Positions 26,501 to 38,863 of a stretch of 64,000 nt of DNA are shown here, piece after piece (position 1 is the stretch's first letter; each line of letters begins with the position of its first letter). The notes beneath the pieces were generated by a model that worked only from the letters and a program-made list of their open reading frames with translations, was not told the DNA's origin and searched no databases. The stretch comes from Strigops habroptila (lineage: Eukaryota; Chordata; Aves; Psittaciformes; Psittacidae). Made by a program: the position numbers and the translations under genes. The stretch is from positions 11,610,906-11,674,905 of the forward strand of contig NC_044290.2 of the NCBI RefSeq assembly GCF_004027225.2, written 5' to 3'.

Positions 26501-29500
26501 ATCATGTCCTTAGTGCTGCAGCTGGGAATATCCCGAGCAGGACCTGAAGCCCTGGGGCTCTGCTCACCCGAGCAGGCACCCGGAGAGGCGAGGACCCTGC
26601 CTGGATCCCTTTGCAGGCACTCTGGGCAGTGACACTGCTGTGGCACAGCCGGAGCCCGGCAGGGATTGCTGGAGCAGACACGGAGCAGCACATGTGCTGT
26701 GCTCACCCTCAGCCCCGGATCATTGCATGGCAAAAGCCCAGGAGAGTTGACATCATTTCACGCCCTGGGTTGTTCTTGCGCTGCTGTTCAAGTGCTTGGA
26801 AAGGGCTGCTCTTTGTTACCTTCCTTTATGGCTCTGCTATTTACCCAGCCAGGCGAGCCCTGCGGTTTAATTGCACTCATTTCACTGTTTCCCTTCCTGT
26901 TCGCAGCAGTAGCACTGGGAGCTGGCAGGGCACGTGTGGCAGGGCTGTGCTGCATGCTCCAGGGTGATGGAGGGGACAGACCTCACCCTGTCCTTCTGTC
27001 ACCTCCAATTACCTAATGAGCAGTGAGCAAGCGGGAGCGCGTGGGGCTCGGTGCCACCATAGGCCAGCCAGCCCCGCGCCGCGTGTCAGAGGCAGACACA
27101 GGGAAACAGGAGAAGGAAATGTGTCCGGGGGGAACCTGCCTGCCTTCACCAGCACCCTTTGGGCATGCAGGAGGGGAGCAGAGCAAGGATCAGGTCACAC
27201 GGGATGATTTTCAGCATCGTCGCGTCTAAGAGGCACTGTTTAGAGTTGACAAGGGGCTGCTTAGACCACATCTGGCCCTGCACAACCCCTTCTGCAGAGC
27301 AGGGGGGAGCCAGGGGGGATTTATTGCCTCTGGGGATTGTCGTGTGCCTGCCACAGAGAGATGAGAGCTGAAGAAATGCTATTTAGGATGTTACCACCCT
27401 CTAGGTTGGTGTTTGCTGAAGGTGCCAATTGTGTTATGGCTCAGAGTGGGCATCCCTGGTCCTTCTGAGGCTGGGAGGTGTGGGGGGAGCACCCAGTGAG
27501 GTTTGCTCCCATTCTGGCTTGGGCAGTGGGGCAGCATCTCCTTGGGAAACATGTGGCAAGCGAAGGAGCCAGGCGAGAGATAGCGCAGATCTTAACATCT
27601 CCTTTTCCTTCCCAGCTTACTGGGACACCAGGAAAGGGCAGCTTCCCGTGGAGGTGTCCACCGTGGAGGTCAGCCACAGGGACCCTGTGTACGGAACCAT
27701 CTGGTTGCAGTCCAAAACAGGCACCGATTGCTTCTCAGCCTCCACCGATGGGCAGGTAAAGGGCAGGGGCAGGGAGCGGTGCCCTGTACTCACACAGGGA
27801 CCCCCTGGCAGGCGCTGACAGCCCAAAAGAGCTTCCCCTGCCTGCCCTGCCCCTCTCCAGCCACGGCAGCATGAGAACCAGGCCCCAGGCTGGCAGCAAG
27901 GGCTGGCTCGAGCACCCACAGCCAAGCCAGGAGCAGCCCCTGCAGCCCCATCCTGCTCCTTGTCCGCGCAGGTGCTGTGGTGGGACATCCGCAAGCTGTC
28001 CGTGCCCACGGAGAAGCTGGTCTTGGACATCTCCCGGAAAGGGATCCTGCAGAATGCTCTGGGTGCCGTCACGCTGGAGTTCGAGAGCACCCTGGTGAGT
28101 GAGTGCAGCACCCGGACCCCAGGGGCAGGGATCCGGGGCTACAGCACAAGTGTCTGATGCCCAGAGTGACCCGGAGCACTGCGCTGCAGCCCGTGGCATG
28201 TTCCCACCCACCTTTGAGGATTAGGAGTTGATGTGCTCCCAAAACATGGGGTCTCGCTGTGCCAGTGCCTCAGCACCCTCACAGGGAAGAGCTTCTGCCT
28301 AAGAGCTCATCTCAATCTCCCCTGTTTTAGTTTAAAGCCATTCCCCTTGCCCTGTCCCCACAGGCCCTTGTCCAAAGCCCCTCTTCATGTCTCTTATAGG
28401 CCCCCTTTAGGTACTAGAAGGCCGCTATCCCAGTCTTCCAATACCTAAATTCCCCAGATCCCTTTGCTCGCACAGCAAAGCCCTTTGCTGCCCCACAGCC
28501 CCCGTGCTGCAGGGTCCCATGAGCTGCTGACAGCTTCTGTCTCCTACTCCCACCCTCAGCCCACCAAGTTCATGGTGGGCACGGAGCAGGGCATCATCAT
28601 CCTCTGCAACCGCAAGGCCAAGACACCCGCTGAAAAAATCACCTGCACCTACAGTGGCCACCACGGGCCTGTCTATGCACTGACCAGGAACCCCCTGTAC
28701 CCCAAAATCTTCCTGTCGGTCGGCGACTGGACTGCTCGAATCTGGTCGGAGGATGCCAAGGAGTCATCAATTATGTGGACCAAGTAGGTGTTGGTGTGTG
28801 TTTGCCCTGCAAAAAGTCGTCTTTTTTTGTTGTGGAAGAGCATGTTCGGGGCAGGTGAGCTGCAGGGTCTGGTCTCATCAAGTCAGGCAGGAGGTGGTGG
28901 GATGGTCACCAATGCAGAGCGGTGCCATCGTGGTCAAGGGCACTGAAAGAGGGCGGCTCAAGGTGCTGTGCAGGCAGCAGCCACGGAGAACACAAGTCCA
29001 TTCCCACTGCATCGTGTGTGCCGGCAGGTACCACTTCGCCTACCTGACGGACGGGTGCTGGAGCCCTGTGAGGCCAGCTGTGTTCTTCACCACCCGCTCA
29101 GATGGGACACTGGACATCTGGGACTTCCTCTTCAAGCAGAATGACCCCTTCCTCAGCCTGAAGGTTGGGTCCCCAGCGGCTCCGGGTCCCTCCCGCCCGG
29201 CAGCAGGCTCCTCGGCAGATCTGCCACCCTGCCCTGCACAGAGCAGGCATGGCCAGGGGATGGAGTCCCATCCCATCTGCATGGAGCTCGGGACAAGCTC
29301 CATCAAGCAGCAGCTCTCCGCTCAGCCCCGAGCTGTGCCTGGAGCCCAGCGTGCCCAAAACTTCACACACAGGCTCCTGTTATTGGCAGCCACATGGATT
29401 TGCCTCGGGCAGCTCATCCTGCCTGCGTCCCACAATGGGGCATCACATCAGGGGTAGGTGCCATCACCTCCCATCCTCCCTCCCCAGGTCTGCGACGAGC

Positions 29501-30397
29501 CCCTGTCCAGCCTGCGCGTGCAGGACAACGGCTGCATAGTTGGCTGCGGGTCCAAGGTGGGCACCGTCAGCGTGATGGAGATCTCCTCGGTGCTGTGCAC
29601 CCTCCAGAGGAACGAGAAGAACTTGGTCAATGCTGTACGTTCACATTGAGCCACCAGCCGCTGTGCTGGGTCACAGCAAAGCCCTTTGGCACCACTGGCA
29701 CGTCTCTGCTGGCTAGCCCTGCTCAGAGCACGCTGTCCCCTGGGGTCCCCCCTCACCCTGCACCCCCTGCCCTAGATGTTCGAGCGGGAGACGAGGCGGG
29801 AGAAGATCCTGGAGGCGCGGCACCGGGAGATGCGGCTGAAGGAGCGCACCAGGTCCGAGAGCCAGGTGATAGCGACAGAGGAGGTTCCCACAGAGAACCC
29901 CCAGGAGGTGTTTGACCGGACCCAGAAGGAGTTCTTAGAGGTGATCCAAGCAGAGCTGCAGAGGAAGGTGCGGGCAGAGGTCCAGCGGCTGCATGGCAAG
30001 GTACCGGGGATGGGATGAACCAGCAACGGGAGCCGGGACTCGCTGCTGCGGGGTGGGGGACAGGGATCAGCCTCTGCCTTTCAGGTTAAGGACCACATTG
30101 AGGAGGCAGCTTTGCCCGAGGAAGAGAGCCAGATGCCTGAGGAAGAGAGCCAGGTGCTCGTGGAAGAGAGCCAGCAGCCCGAGGAAGAGGAGGGGAAGAA
30201 GGAGGATGCTGCTAAGGTCAGTGTGCTCCAGCTTTGTGTTGTTTCCCCCCCTTGCTCGGGTTGCGGCTCCATGGCTCATGTGGGGCTGAGGCCCCTGAGC
30301 AGGGCAGAGCTCAGGGATCTCTGCCTCAGTGGGGTGGTGATCAGGGGTGGCCCCACACAGGTCCCTGACCCCACATCTCCCTCTGCAGGAGGAGTAG
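23572..30397 (+). CDS. DNAI2: Dynein axonemal intermediate chain 2
   Basis: WD-repeat intermediate chain of the outer dynein arm of motile cilia and sperm tails; human loss causes primary ciliary dyskinesia. Coding exons: 23572-23754, 24322-24483, 24588-24709, 25263-25405, 26006-26119, 27616-27755, 27972-28094, 28560-28783, 29028-29163, 29488-29634, 29776-30000, 30085-30216, 30389-30397. The product is 619 residues (human 605). Diagnostic stretches are [68 protein letters not shown] and [21 protein letters not shown] repeats occupy about residues 150-480, followed by a charged helical tail with a PEEESQ-type repeat. The last exon encodes only EE-stop. The exon 4 acceptor (AAAAAG) and exon 3 donor (GTAGCA) are weak but give the conserved IRDP reading. 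Introns 1, 5 and 7 hold antisense CR1 pieces. Confidence 0.96.
23813..24221 (-). mobile_element. CR1 LINE fragment in DNAI2 intron 1
   Basis: Antisense copy of about 400 bp running from the 3' end (GGTTTGGGTTGAAGGGACC) to the CAGCCTGAACAGCCCCAACT segment. It covers most of intron 1 and ends about 100 bp before exon 2. Confidence 0.9.
26132..26404 (-). mobile_element. CR1 LINE fragment in DNAI2 intron 5
   Basis: Antisense copy starting 13 bp after the exon 5 donor. It lacks the short AACCCCCTGCC segment present in sister copies, and is truncated after CTTGTCCTGTCACTATG. Confidence 0.88.
28251..28456 (-). mobile_element. CR1 LINE fragment in DNAI2 intron 7
   Basis: Antisense copy missing the usual terminal portion: it begins at GTGCCAGTGCCTCAGCACC and extends to CCAGTCTTCCAATACCT. 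Both ends are therefore truncated, and it lies about 100 bp before exon 8. Confidence 0.8.
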
Positions 30398-30494
30398 CCG
30401 AGGCAGGACCGGTGGGTCACACAGGAGCCCTCGTGCTGGGCACATGCTCCCTGCCCCTTCCCCCTCCTGGTTCATTGGTTTTTAATTCAGGGTG

Positions 30495-30500
30495 AATAAA
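30495..30500 (+). other. DNAI2: DNAI2 polyadenylation signal
   Basis: AATAAA lies about 100 bp after the DNAI2 stop, giving a very short 3' UTR. Confidence 0.75.
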
Positions 30501-32423
30501 CAGGAGTTTTCCGCGTCACATTTCCTGGTTTGTCGCAGCAACGTTGAGCAGAGGGTGGGAAATCACATCCTCTCACTCTTCATCTCCCCTTCTCAGGCCA
30601 GAAACCCAGTTCCTGCCCAAGGCAAAGCATCCCCAGCCCGAGGAGCAGAGCAGGGGCCTGGTGGTGGCAGCAGGGTCCCGGTGCAGCACCGTTCTCTATC
30701 TGAGCTGCAGAGTGATGCTGAGCAAAGCCCCGCGGCCCCAGCCCACTGCTATTCCTGCGGGAGCAGCCTGTGGGGCCTGGGCTGGGATTATCCGTGCTGG
30801 GTAAACACCCTCTGCTTACCCACCGTGAATCATTAACCAGGCACCGTTCCCTCCAGCTCCAGCCTGGGAGCTCCAAGGCGCAGGGAAGGAGCCGAGCACC
30901 AGGTTTGCAGCTCAGCCCAGTGCCTTGTTAAGGGCCAGCCCTAATTGTCCCAGTAAGGAGAGGTGGGAAGGTGCTTCCCCAGCCATGCAAAGCCCCACAT
31001 GAGTGGGGTGAGTGCCACGGGGGTGCCCCTTCCTGAGCCGCCTCCAGGTCCCACCAGCCCCAGGCAGGAGCAGCACCCATCACTCATCACCAGGAGCGAT
31101 GCCAGGGCCTCCTGCAAGGATGGAGGGAGTCACTGGTGCTGACCCCATCGCTCAGCCAGAGAGCGGCCGAACTGTGTGCCAGGATGGCGGGATGAGCACC
31201 CATCCTGCCAGCCCCAGCACTGGGCAGCATCCCCCCTAGCCAGTCCAGCTGGGGGCAATGGGCAGGGAGCAGGGATGGGAACCAGCTCTCCCCATGCTAA
31301 ACCCAGCCCGAGGCAGGGACCAAAGTCCACAAGGAGGGAACCTGCTGGAGCCATGCAGCACCTCCAGGAGGCCCCCATGGGTGCTCAGCACCTGGAGGAT
31401 GCAGCCATCCACACTGCACCACCTGGTACCGATGGGAGCACTTGGGTGCAGGGTGTCTGGACGGGTGTTTGTCCTTCTGAGGGGCTACATTAGAAGGAGA
31501 CATGCTGAGATGGGGAGTGGTGTGAGTGCTGTGCACAGCCCAATGCGCCCCTGCATGGAGATGAGGACAGTGAACCCCCAAAGATGTCCCCACATGCCCC
31601 ACAATTGTTTTCTTCTTTTATTAGGCAGGGATGGAGGTGCTCGGGCGGGGGGGGCATCCAGACCACCCACCCCAGCCTGGGCACGCACCCAGCTCACGGC
31701 TGAGCACAGGGTGCTGCTGCCGGGTACCCAGAACAACAGTCAGAGCCAGCGCCATGGCTTCACTAGCAGGCATGGAGGGACCCAGTGCCACAGGGGTGGC
31801 ATCACAGGAAGCTCAGGCTGTCCCTGTCCCCATCCTCTCGCCTGTTGGGGTTTGTGAGCCAGGATGTGCCCATGGGCAGCATGTTTCACCTCCTGCATTG
31901 GCACTGGGGGGGTCCCAGTGTCATCATAGGATCATGGAATGGTTTGTGTTGGAAAGAACCCTAAAGCTCATTCAGCTCCAACCCCCTGCCACGGGCAGGG
32001 ACACCTTCCACTAGAGCAGGTTGCTCCAAGCCCCTGTGTCCAACCTGGCCTTGAACACCGCCAGGGATGGGGCAGCCACAGCTTCTCTGGGCACCCTGTG
32101 CCAGCGCCTCAGCACCCTCACAGGGAAGAACTTCTGCCTAAAATCTAATCTAAATCTACCCTCTTTCAGCTTAAATCCATTCCCCCTTGTCCTGTCACTA
32201 CAGGTCCTTGTAAAGTCTCTCTTCAGCCAGCTCCCCACGGGCACGCAGGGACAGTGATGGAGCAATGGGGATGGGATGTGGCATGGGGACAATTGGGGCG
32301 GGATGGGGAGTGGACAGCACAGCCCTGGGGTTCCCAGCACAGGGACCTCCATCTACCTAGAACCAAGCACAAGTCCTCCATGGGGCTGGGACCAGTCCAG
32401 CAGCGGGCTCCATCTCTGCCTCG
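30501..32423. other. DNAI2-BTBD17 intergenic gap without KIF19
   Basis: About 1.9 kb separates the two genes. It contains one antisense CR1 (31923-32237) and otherwise unremarkable GC-rich sequence. No kinesin motor motifs are visible in any frame, although KIF19 occupies this position in mammals. The BTBD17 3' UTR must lie at the right end; no clear AATAAA on the - strand was found close to its stop. Confidence 0.6.
31923..32237 (-). mobile_element. CR1 LINE fragment between DNAI2 and BTBD17
   Basis: Copy beginning with the 3'-terminal CATAGGATCATGGAATGG and continuing through the core to CTGTCACTACAGGTCCTTG. It is typical of the avian CR1 3' end. Confidence 0.9.
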
Positions 32424-35400
32424 TTACTTCTTCACCTTGATGAGGGAGTGGTAGACGGGCTTGATGATGATGTGGAGGTGCAGGGAGTTGTCGATGAGGT
32501 ACTCGGAGGTGCGCTTCTGCAGGTCGGCGTGCACCAGGAAGTCGGGCGCCTCGTCGGAGCTCTGGTGGAAGCTGTACGCGTGTTTCACCAGGACGCGGCC
32601 CTGCTGCCGCACTCCCACCAGCACCGTCTTCTGGAAGCTCACGCCGGCGAAGTCGGGGCTGCTCATGGCCGGGGTGACCACGAGCCGGGGCCGCCCGTCC
32701 TCGATGCGCGCGGGCTGCACGGCGCCCGCCACCGCGTCCGAGTAGACGGGGCGCAGGCTGACGGGCAGCCAGCGCGGCGAGAACAGCACGTTCCACGTCA
32801 CCCTCTTGCCGGCGTCGTGGCTGCTGGGTCCCAGCTGCGTCTGGAAGCTGGTGCTGCGGTCGTCCCGTGCCGGGTTGTTGATGACCCACTGGGAGCCCCA
32901 GCTGGGCGCGAGGTAGTTGCGGGGCAGGAACATGCTGCAGTTGACGTCGAAGTACTTGGCGAAGTGGAGCGGGGAGGCGGCGTGGAACTGGAAAGCCTGG
33001 AAGAGCAGGTCCTGCACCGCGCCGTAGTGCCGTGCCAGCACCGCCGACTGCGCCTGCAGCCGGAAGAGCTGGCTGGGGGGTATCATGGGGTACCGGATGG
33101 CGCGCAGCACCCGCTCGGCCACGGCAGCCTCGGGCTGCCGCCGGCTCAGCCAGCCCTCCACGGCGGTGTAGAGCTCCAGCTCACTGTGCAGCACCAGGTC
33201 GGAGCGCTCCAGCAGCAGCAGCAGCAGCTCCACGCTCACCGAGCCCCACTCGGCGCTGCTCAGCACGGCCGAGAGGTTCCAGGCCAGGAACTGGAGGCAG
33301 CTCTCCTGCAGCGCCACGTCCCCGACGCGCACGGCGTAGTGGTACCAGCCCACCACGTGCCCCTGGCTCGACTCGCTGGCCAAGTGGGTCTTCATGTAGT
33401 CGGCCACGCCGCGCTGCAGCCCCCAGACCCGGTACTTGCTGGCCAGCTGGTGCATGGGGATGGCTTGGTGCAGCAGGATGGAGACCCCCCCGCAGTACAG
33501 GTACCTGGGGCAGAGCGTGGGCACATGATGCTGGTGCCCCCCAATCCCCTTCCCAGCCCAAACACAGGCTCCATCAGCCCACAGGAACATCTCCCCTCCT
33601 GGGATGCATCTCTGCAGGTGCCCCTATTTCGTAAGGTTCCCATGGTCCCCATGGGAGCATCCTCCCTCCATGGCCATGTCCCTCCAGGCGTCCTTTCTGT
33701 TTGGTCCCTATGGTTGCCAGGGAGCATCCTCCTTCTTGTCTGCATCCCTGTTGGTAACCCCATCCCATGGAAATATCCCTCTTCCTTAGCCACATCCCTC
33801 CAGGCATCCCATCCTTTGGGGTCCCAAGGGAGCATCCTCCTTCTTTGGCTGTATTCTCCTGGGTACCCCATCCTTTTGGGTCCCTATGTTCCCCGGGGAG
33901 CATCCTCCTTCTTTGTCTACATCTCCCTTGGTATCCCCATCCCATGGAGTTGCCCCAGGGGACCATCCTTAGTTGCATTCCTCCAGTCATCCTTCCCTTT
34001 GAGCCCCCGTGGTCCCCAGAGGAGCATCCTCCCTCCATTACTGCATCCCTCCCACTATGCCCATCGCACCGTGGTCCCCAAAGGAACATCTTCCCACTTT
34101 GACTGCATCCTTGTGGGCATCCCCATCCCGTGGGGTTCCCGCGGTCCCCATTGGAGCTGCATCCCTCCCGATGTCCCCATCCCACGGGATCCCCCGGTAC
34201 CTGATGAACTTCTCGAAGAGCGCGGCGGTCTCGGGCGGCTCGTGCAGGGTGAGGACGCTCTGGTTGCGCAGGAGGCTCTCGAAGACCTCGCTCTGGAGGC
34301 CGAGCAGGAGCTGGTGCGTGTGGAAGACCTTGGCCTCGTCGGAGGCCGCCGTGCGCACCCGCAGCACCGAGTCGCTGCTGTTGCTGTTGTGCAGCAGCTC
34401 CTGCAGCCGCTGCAGCAGCGTCAGCGAGTGGTTGATGGTGGCGGCCGTGGCCTCGCCGCTCAGGTCGGCTTTTTGGGCTGGGGGGAGATGGGACCGTCCC
34501 AGCGCTGCACCCCGGGAACTGGGCACAGCAGAGCGGGGCACACTTGTGGGGTGATGTGTGGTTAATGGGGTGCTGGGGAAGCCTGGCTCTGTGCTCATCC
34601 TCCCCCCTGCACCCCAGTGCCGAAGGGCTGGCTGGTGCCCGGGGGGTGTGGGGAGGACAAAGGGGACATGGGGATATTTGTGTCCTCGGGAGCCAAAAAA
34701 CTGCTTTTCTGCAGCAAAAGGGGTGAGACCACCATGTCCCAGGCTGGGACATGCTGGGAAATGGCCCTGTGCCGGGCAGCACTGGCTCACAGCCCGGTCT
34801 GCCTGCCCCTATCCCAGCCCTGCTGCAGCAGAGCGAGCCCTGGGCATCACCCCCAAACCCTGCATCCCTGACTGACCCATGGGGCACCCGAGAGCCCCTG
34901 GGTGGGGGGAGCCTGGCACCCACTGCCCCTGCACCCAGGGATGGGGTCCCTGTGGTCTGAGCTGCCTGGGGACCCCGGCTGCCCCAGTGTCACTGTGGGT
35001 CTGTGCTCGGTGCCATCCCTGTCTCCTCGCTGATGCTGTGAACCAGCATCTCCTTCCCAGCCCAGTTTCACTTCCATACTCCTGACCGTCCCCCCATGTC
35101 CATGTCCCTCCAGTGCTGGGCTTCCAGCAGGGACTGGAGAGGGATGGGGAATGTGAGACAGGGGTCTCTGTGCTCCTGCGGGCACAGGGAGCCTCTTCCC
35201 TCCTCTCCTCCTCTCCCTCCTGCCCAGCACAGCTCCCACCCGCTGCCCAGAGCATCCTTCCTCCAGGGTGAATTTGGCTCCATCTCTCTCAAATCCCGTC
35301 TTGGTCCCAGTGAGCTGTCGGATCACCCTTCCCAGTGCCGGCTTAAGCCCAGCTGAGCAGGGATGGAGATGAGGATGAGAATGAAGATGAGGATGAGGAG

Positions 35401-35778
35401 CCCTTCGCCCTGTGGTGCTGGACATCGCTGCCCGCAGCATCCAGCTTTCCATGGGCAGTGGCGAGCACAGCCCGGCTCTAACCACCAGCACCTCCCTGGC
35501 ACCATGAGGCACAGCACATCCATGAGCTACATCCATCCCTCCCGAGACTGGGAGAGCCCATGCTCAGCCTCCCATGGGCATCACCGGACACCCACCGGAC
35601 CGCGGCCAAACCTCACCCCAGCACCCATTGACGGCAGCAGGACCCACGGCACAGGGGTCCCTCCACGCCTCCCCCCAGCAGGGCCACCCTTACCCGCTTG
35701 CACGGTGAGGAGGAGGAGGAGGAAGGCAGCGGCGCAGCCCCAGCGGCGGGCGGGCCGGGTGCCCGTCAGCCTGGCCAT
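32424..35778 (-). CDS. BTBD17: BTB/BACK domain secreted protein BTBD17
   Basis: BTBD17 belongs to the galectin-3-binding-protein-like group of BTB proteins with a signal peptide; its function is poorly known. Three exons, read downwards: 35778-35694, 34477-34201 and 33504-32424, giving 480 residues (human 478). Residues 1-28 form a signal peptide with a run of five leucines. A BTB domain follows (about 60-165, with HTHQLLLGLQSEVFESLL), then a BACK domain (about 170-275) and a long C-terminal domain containing NNPARDDRSTSFQTQLGPS and FSPRWLPVSLRPVY. N-glycosylation sequons are visible at N44, N61 and N100. Intron 2 is almost wholly a minisatellite. The gene is transcribed toward DNAI2, tail to tail. 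Confidence 0.95.
33555..34190. repeat. ~62-bp minisatellite filling BTBD17 intron 2
   Basis: About ten degenerate units of roughly 62 bp share GGTCCC(T/C)A-GGGAGCATCCTCCTTCTT followed by GCATCCCT and CCCATCCCATGGG. The array spans nearly all of the 696-bp intron between the last two BTBD17 exons, ending near the exon 2 donor. It is responsible for the long open frame on the opposite strand. Confidence 0.85.
35361..35402. repeat. GATGAG/GATGAA microsatellite
   Basis: A short imperfect hexanucleotide run lies in BTBD17 intron 1. Confidence 0.6.
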
Positions 35779-37708
35779 GGCTTCGCAAGCGCATCTGCCG
35801 GGGCTCGGCGCGGCACCGGCACACGCCGGGCGCTTATGTAGGCTACGAGCCCGCCACATCGATTGGTGGAAACTGGGACCGGCCGTTTCCAAGGGAACCA
35901 CATCCAGCCCCCATCCATCCCACCCTGAGCCCGGACCCCAGCCCCGCACCCCGGGGTGCTGTGATGGGGAGCCCCGGCACACCGTGGGGGCAAATCCATT
36001 CACCACAGCCCTGTGCGGTGCCGGAGCCCCACGCATGGCCGCAGCCCTTTGTGTGGCTGGGATGCATCAGTGGGGTCTTTGCATTCAGGGCACAGCTCTT
36101 TGTGGCCTCCCCGCTCCCCCCCAGCTCATGGGTATTCATGCAGGCAGCAGCCCATCACCATGGCATCCGGGCTGCCGGCAGGAACCGCCTGCCCTTTTCC
36201 CAGCCTTTGCAGCCAAGAGGCTGCCTGCGCCGTGCGAGTGCCCAGTCCTGGCCTCCGCTGGCTCCTTGCCTGCCCCGACACCTCTTGGGGGGCTTTGAGG
36301 TGGGAGCAGGGAGCCTGCACCCCACTTCTGAGTGTGGACCCAGTGACAACATGGGGTGGGAGCCGGGACCCCCAGACGTGATGAAGGCAGGGGACAGACC
36401 CCACAGATGGAGGCTTGCAGGGACACGGCAGCTCCTCACCCACCACTGGAGCCCCCCATGAAGGTATCGGGGGGCTGCCAGGCCGGGCAGGAGCCCCACA
36501 GCTTCATGCTCCCCAGGCAGGAGCTGCCGGCACCGCTGCACAAGGTCACTTTGGGGCGCAGCAGGACCCCGCCTGGGTCCCCCCCTCCTGGGGAGATGCT
36601 GTGACCTTCAGCGCACAGCAATGCCGGTGCCACGCAGGGGGATGTTCACCATTCCCGGTTATCGAGTATCTGCCCGGGCTGACGGGGTTAGCACTGGTGC
36701 CTGTGGTACGGCAGCTTTGTGTTCAGCTGCCGGGCGAGGAGGTGACGGCACGGGGTGGCCGGGGTCCGTGTCACACCCTGCTCCCTCCTCAGGACCTGGG
36801 GGGGACACCATGCCACAGCCACCGCTGCCAGCACCAGCACCCCACAGCCGGTGGGATGGGGATCGAGTGGTTCCTGGGGTGAAGGTGATCATAGGTGCAT
36901 GCAGTGGGGTAGGACAGGCAGGGGGGCTCCAGCAGAGCGGGGGATGCTCAGCCCATCTGCCCCTTTGCGTCAGCTTGCCTGGCCCTGGCCCGGGGCTGCC
37001 CGGTGCCACCGCTGTGGCCAGGGCTGCTTTGGTGCCAGCGAGGGCTTCTGAGGACACGTTTGCTTTGGGCTCATGTGGGAGCAGAGATGGGGCTGAGGAG
37101 CCTCATCCCGAGCACAGCCATGGCCCGGGGGGGTGAGCAAAGGGATGTGGCTTAGATGGGGTCTCCAGATGTTGAGCATGGGCAGATGTTGCTGTAGCTC
37201 CCGGGGGTGGGGATCATCCATCTGGCCCTGATCCAGGGATGGAGGGGCTGAGGATGAGCCACCCCTTGTGCCATGCTCCAATGGGGCAGGGGACCCCCAA
37301 GAGCACGGTGCAGGCAGAGCCCAGAGCCCAGGGCAGCATTCCTGCCTCACGGTGAGGCGCAGGGGGACAAGGGGCCCCCGCTGCGGCACAGCTGGTTAAT
37401 GGCTCACCACATCCACCGATGCCTCATTTAACCCCCCGCCTGCAAAACAACAGCTTGTGCCCGGTGAGCCGCGGCGTGATGCCAGCACGGGCTGCACCAC
37501 ACAGCCCAGGGACCCTCGTGTGCCCCATGGCTGGCCATGGGGCATGGGGGGAACGTGGGGGACTATGGGGCTGGTGTTGGAGCTCACCAGGGGACAGGGC
37601 ATCCCTCCACTCCCGTGCTGCTGGGGAAAGTGAGGCACGGGCAGGCTTTGCCCCCAGTTTGGGCTATCAGTGGGCACCCAGGCACAGACAGAGCAAAGCC
37701 TGGAGGGG

Positions 37709-37764
37709 ACACACATGTGCACACACGCATGTACACATGTGCACACTCACATGTGCACACACAC
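37709..37764. repeat. Alternating purine-pyrimidine (CA/TG) tract
   Basis: A 38-bp stretch (37709-37746) strictly alternates purine and pyrimidine using CACATGTGCA words, and a second 17-bp stretch follows at 37748-37764. The words are also self-complementary. Such tracts are prone to Z-DNA or cruciform formation. Confidence 0.7.
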
Positions 37765-38863
37765 TCCTGGATCCTCAGAGGTGGCCACAGACCCTGGGTG
37801 TGACACAGGCCTTTGGGGGTCCCAAGCTGTCCCCAAGCGCCTGGACCACTGTCCCTATTGCCCTGGGTAGAGGGACAAGCTCTGTCACGGTCACTCGGGG
37901 CTGGTGCAGCTTTCCCAGGTGACCCCATCCCTGGCTCCCATGGAAGCAGCGAGGCTCGGGGACGTCACCATGCCTTGCTAGCCCAGCCCGTGGCTCTGCC
38001 CACGCCGCTCTCCCTCCGCCCCGCGTCCCTTGAGCCCCGGGAGGCTGTGCCATGTGCCCACGGTGCGGGAGAGGACACGGACACCAACAGGGACACAGCC
38101 ACTGGGGAGGACACGGACTCCAGCAGGGACAGGGACAGGGACACCGGTGGCTCTCCGGGCCCAGGGAAGGTGGCACCTCACACCCAGCCGGTGGCACAGG
38201 GGCCACCGAGGTGAGACCCCATCTCCTGCAGGGGTTGGGGAGAGGGACCCGGGCAGGGGAGGACAAAAGGGGACCAGACTGGGGGCAGACCCCCCAGCAG
38301 AGCAAATGGGACCAGGGCTGGGAGAGGGTTAACGCACTCCTGCCTCAGCTGCAGCTGATCGATGCCCCAGTTCCCTGGGGGATCTAAGGGGGCTGGACTT
38401 GCCGCTGCTCATGAACCAGATCTAATTTGCCTTAATTGGCAGCCCCCTGCATACCCCCCTCCCTTCCTATGCCACCCAGCCTGGGCTCACTCTAGCTCCA
38501 TCCTGGTCGGGTGCAGAGGCCAAAGCCCCCCCGGACCCCAGAGCTGGAGAGGGGGGAGACCCTCACCCCACACACCCCCCCGAGGGCACTGCTGCGGGGA
38601 CAGATCTATCCCTGGGGGGGCCAAAACGGGAGAACAGGTTGTGGGAAAGGTGCCCCCCCCGCGGCCCCGGAGCTGTCGGGGGTCAGCGGTGAGTGGGTCT
38701 GGGGCAGTTTGGGGTCCCTGTGGGGCCAGGGGCGGGCTGGGACCGGAGCTGTGCCCAGGACCCCCACACTGGGCTCAGGACCCCCGCTGCACCCCGGCAC
38801 TGGGGCCCGGGGGTCGCCGTACCCCGCGGGAGATGCGGATTCTTTTGGAAAGGGGGATTCTGA

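Noticed and set aside
32448-34565. A 705-codon open frame on the + strand
   Set aside because: It is antisense to two BTBD17 exons and runs through the minisatellite intron; no domain is visible. GC-rich codons on the - strand and a repeat whose unit lacks stops in this frame explain it.
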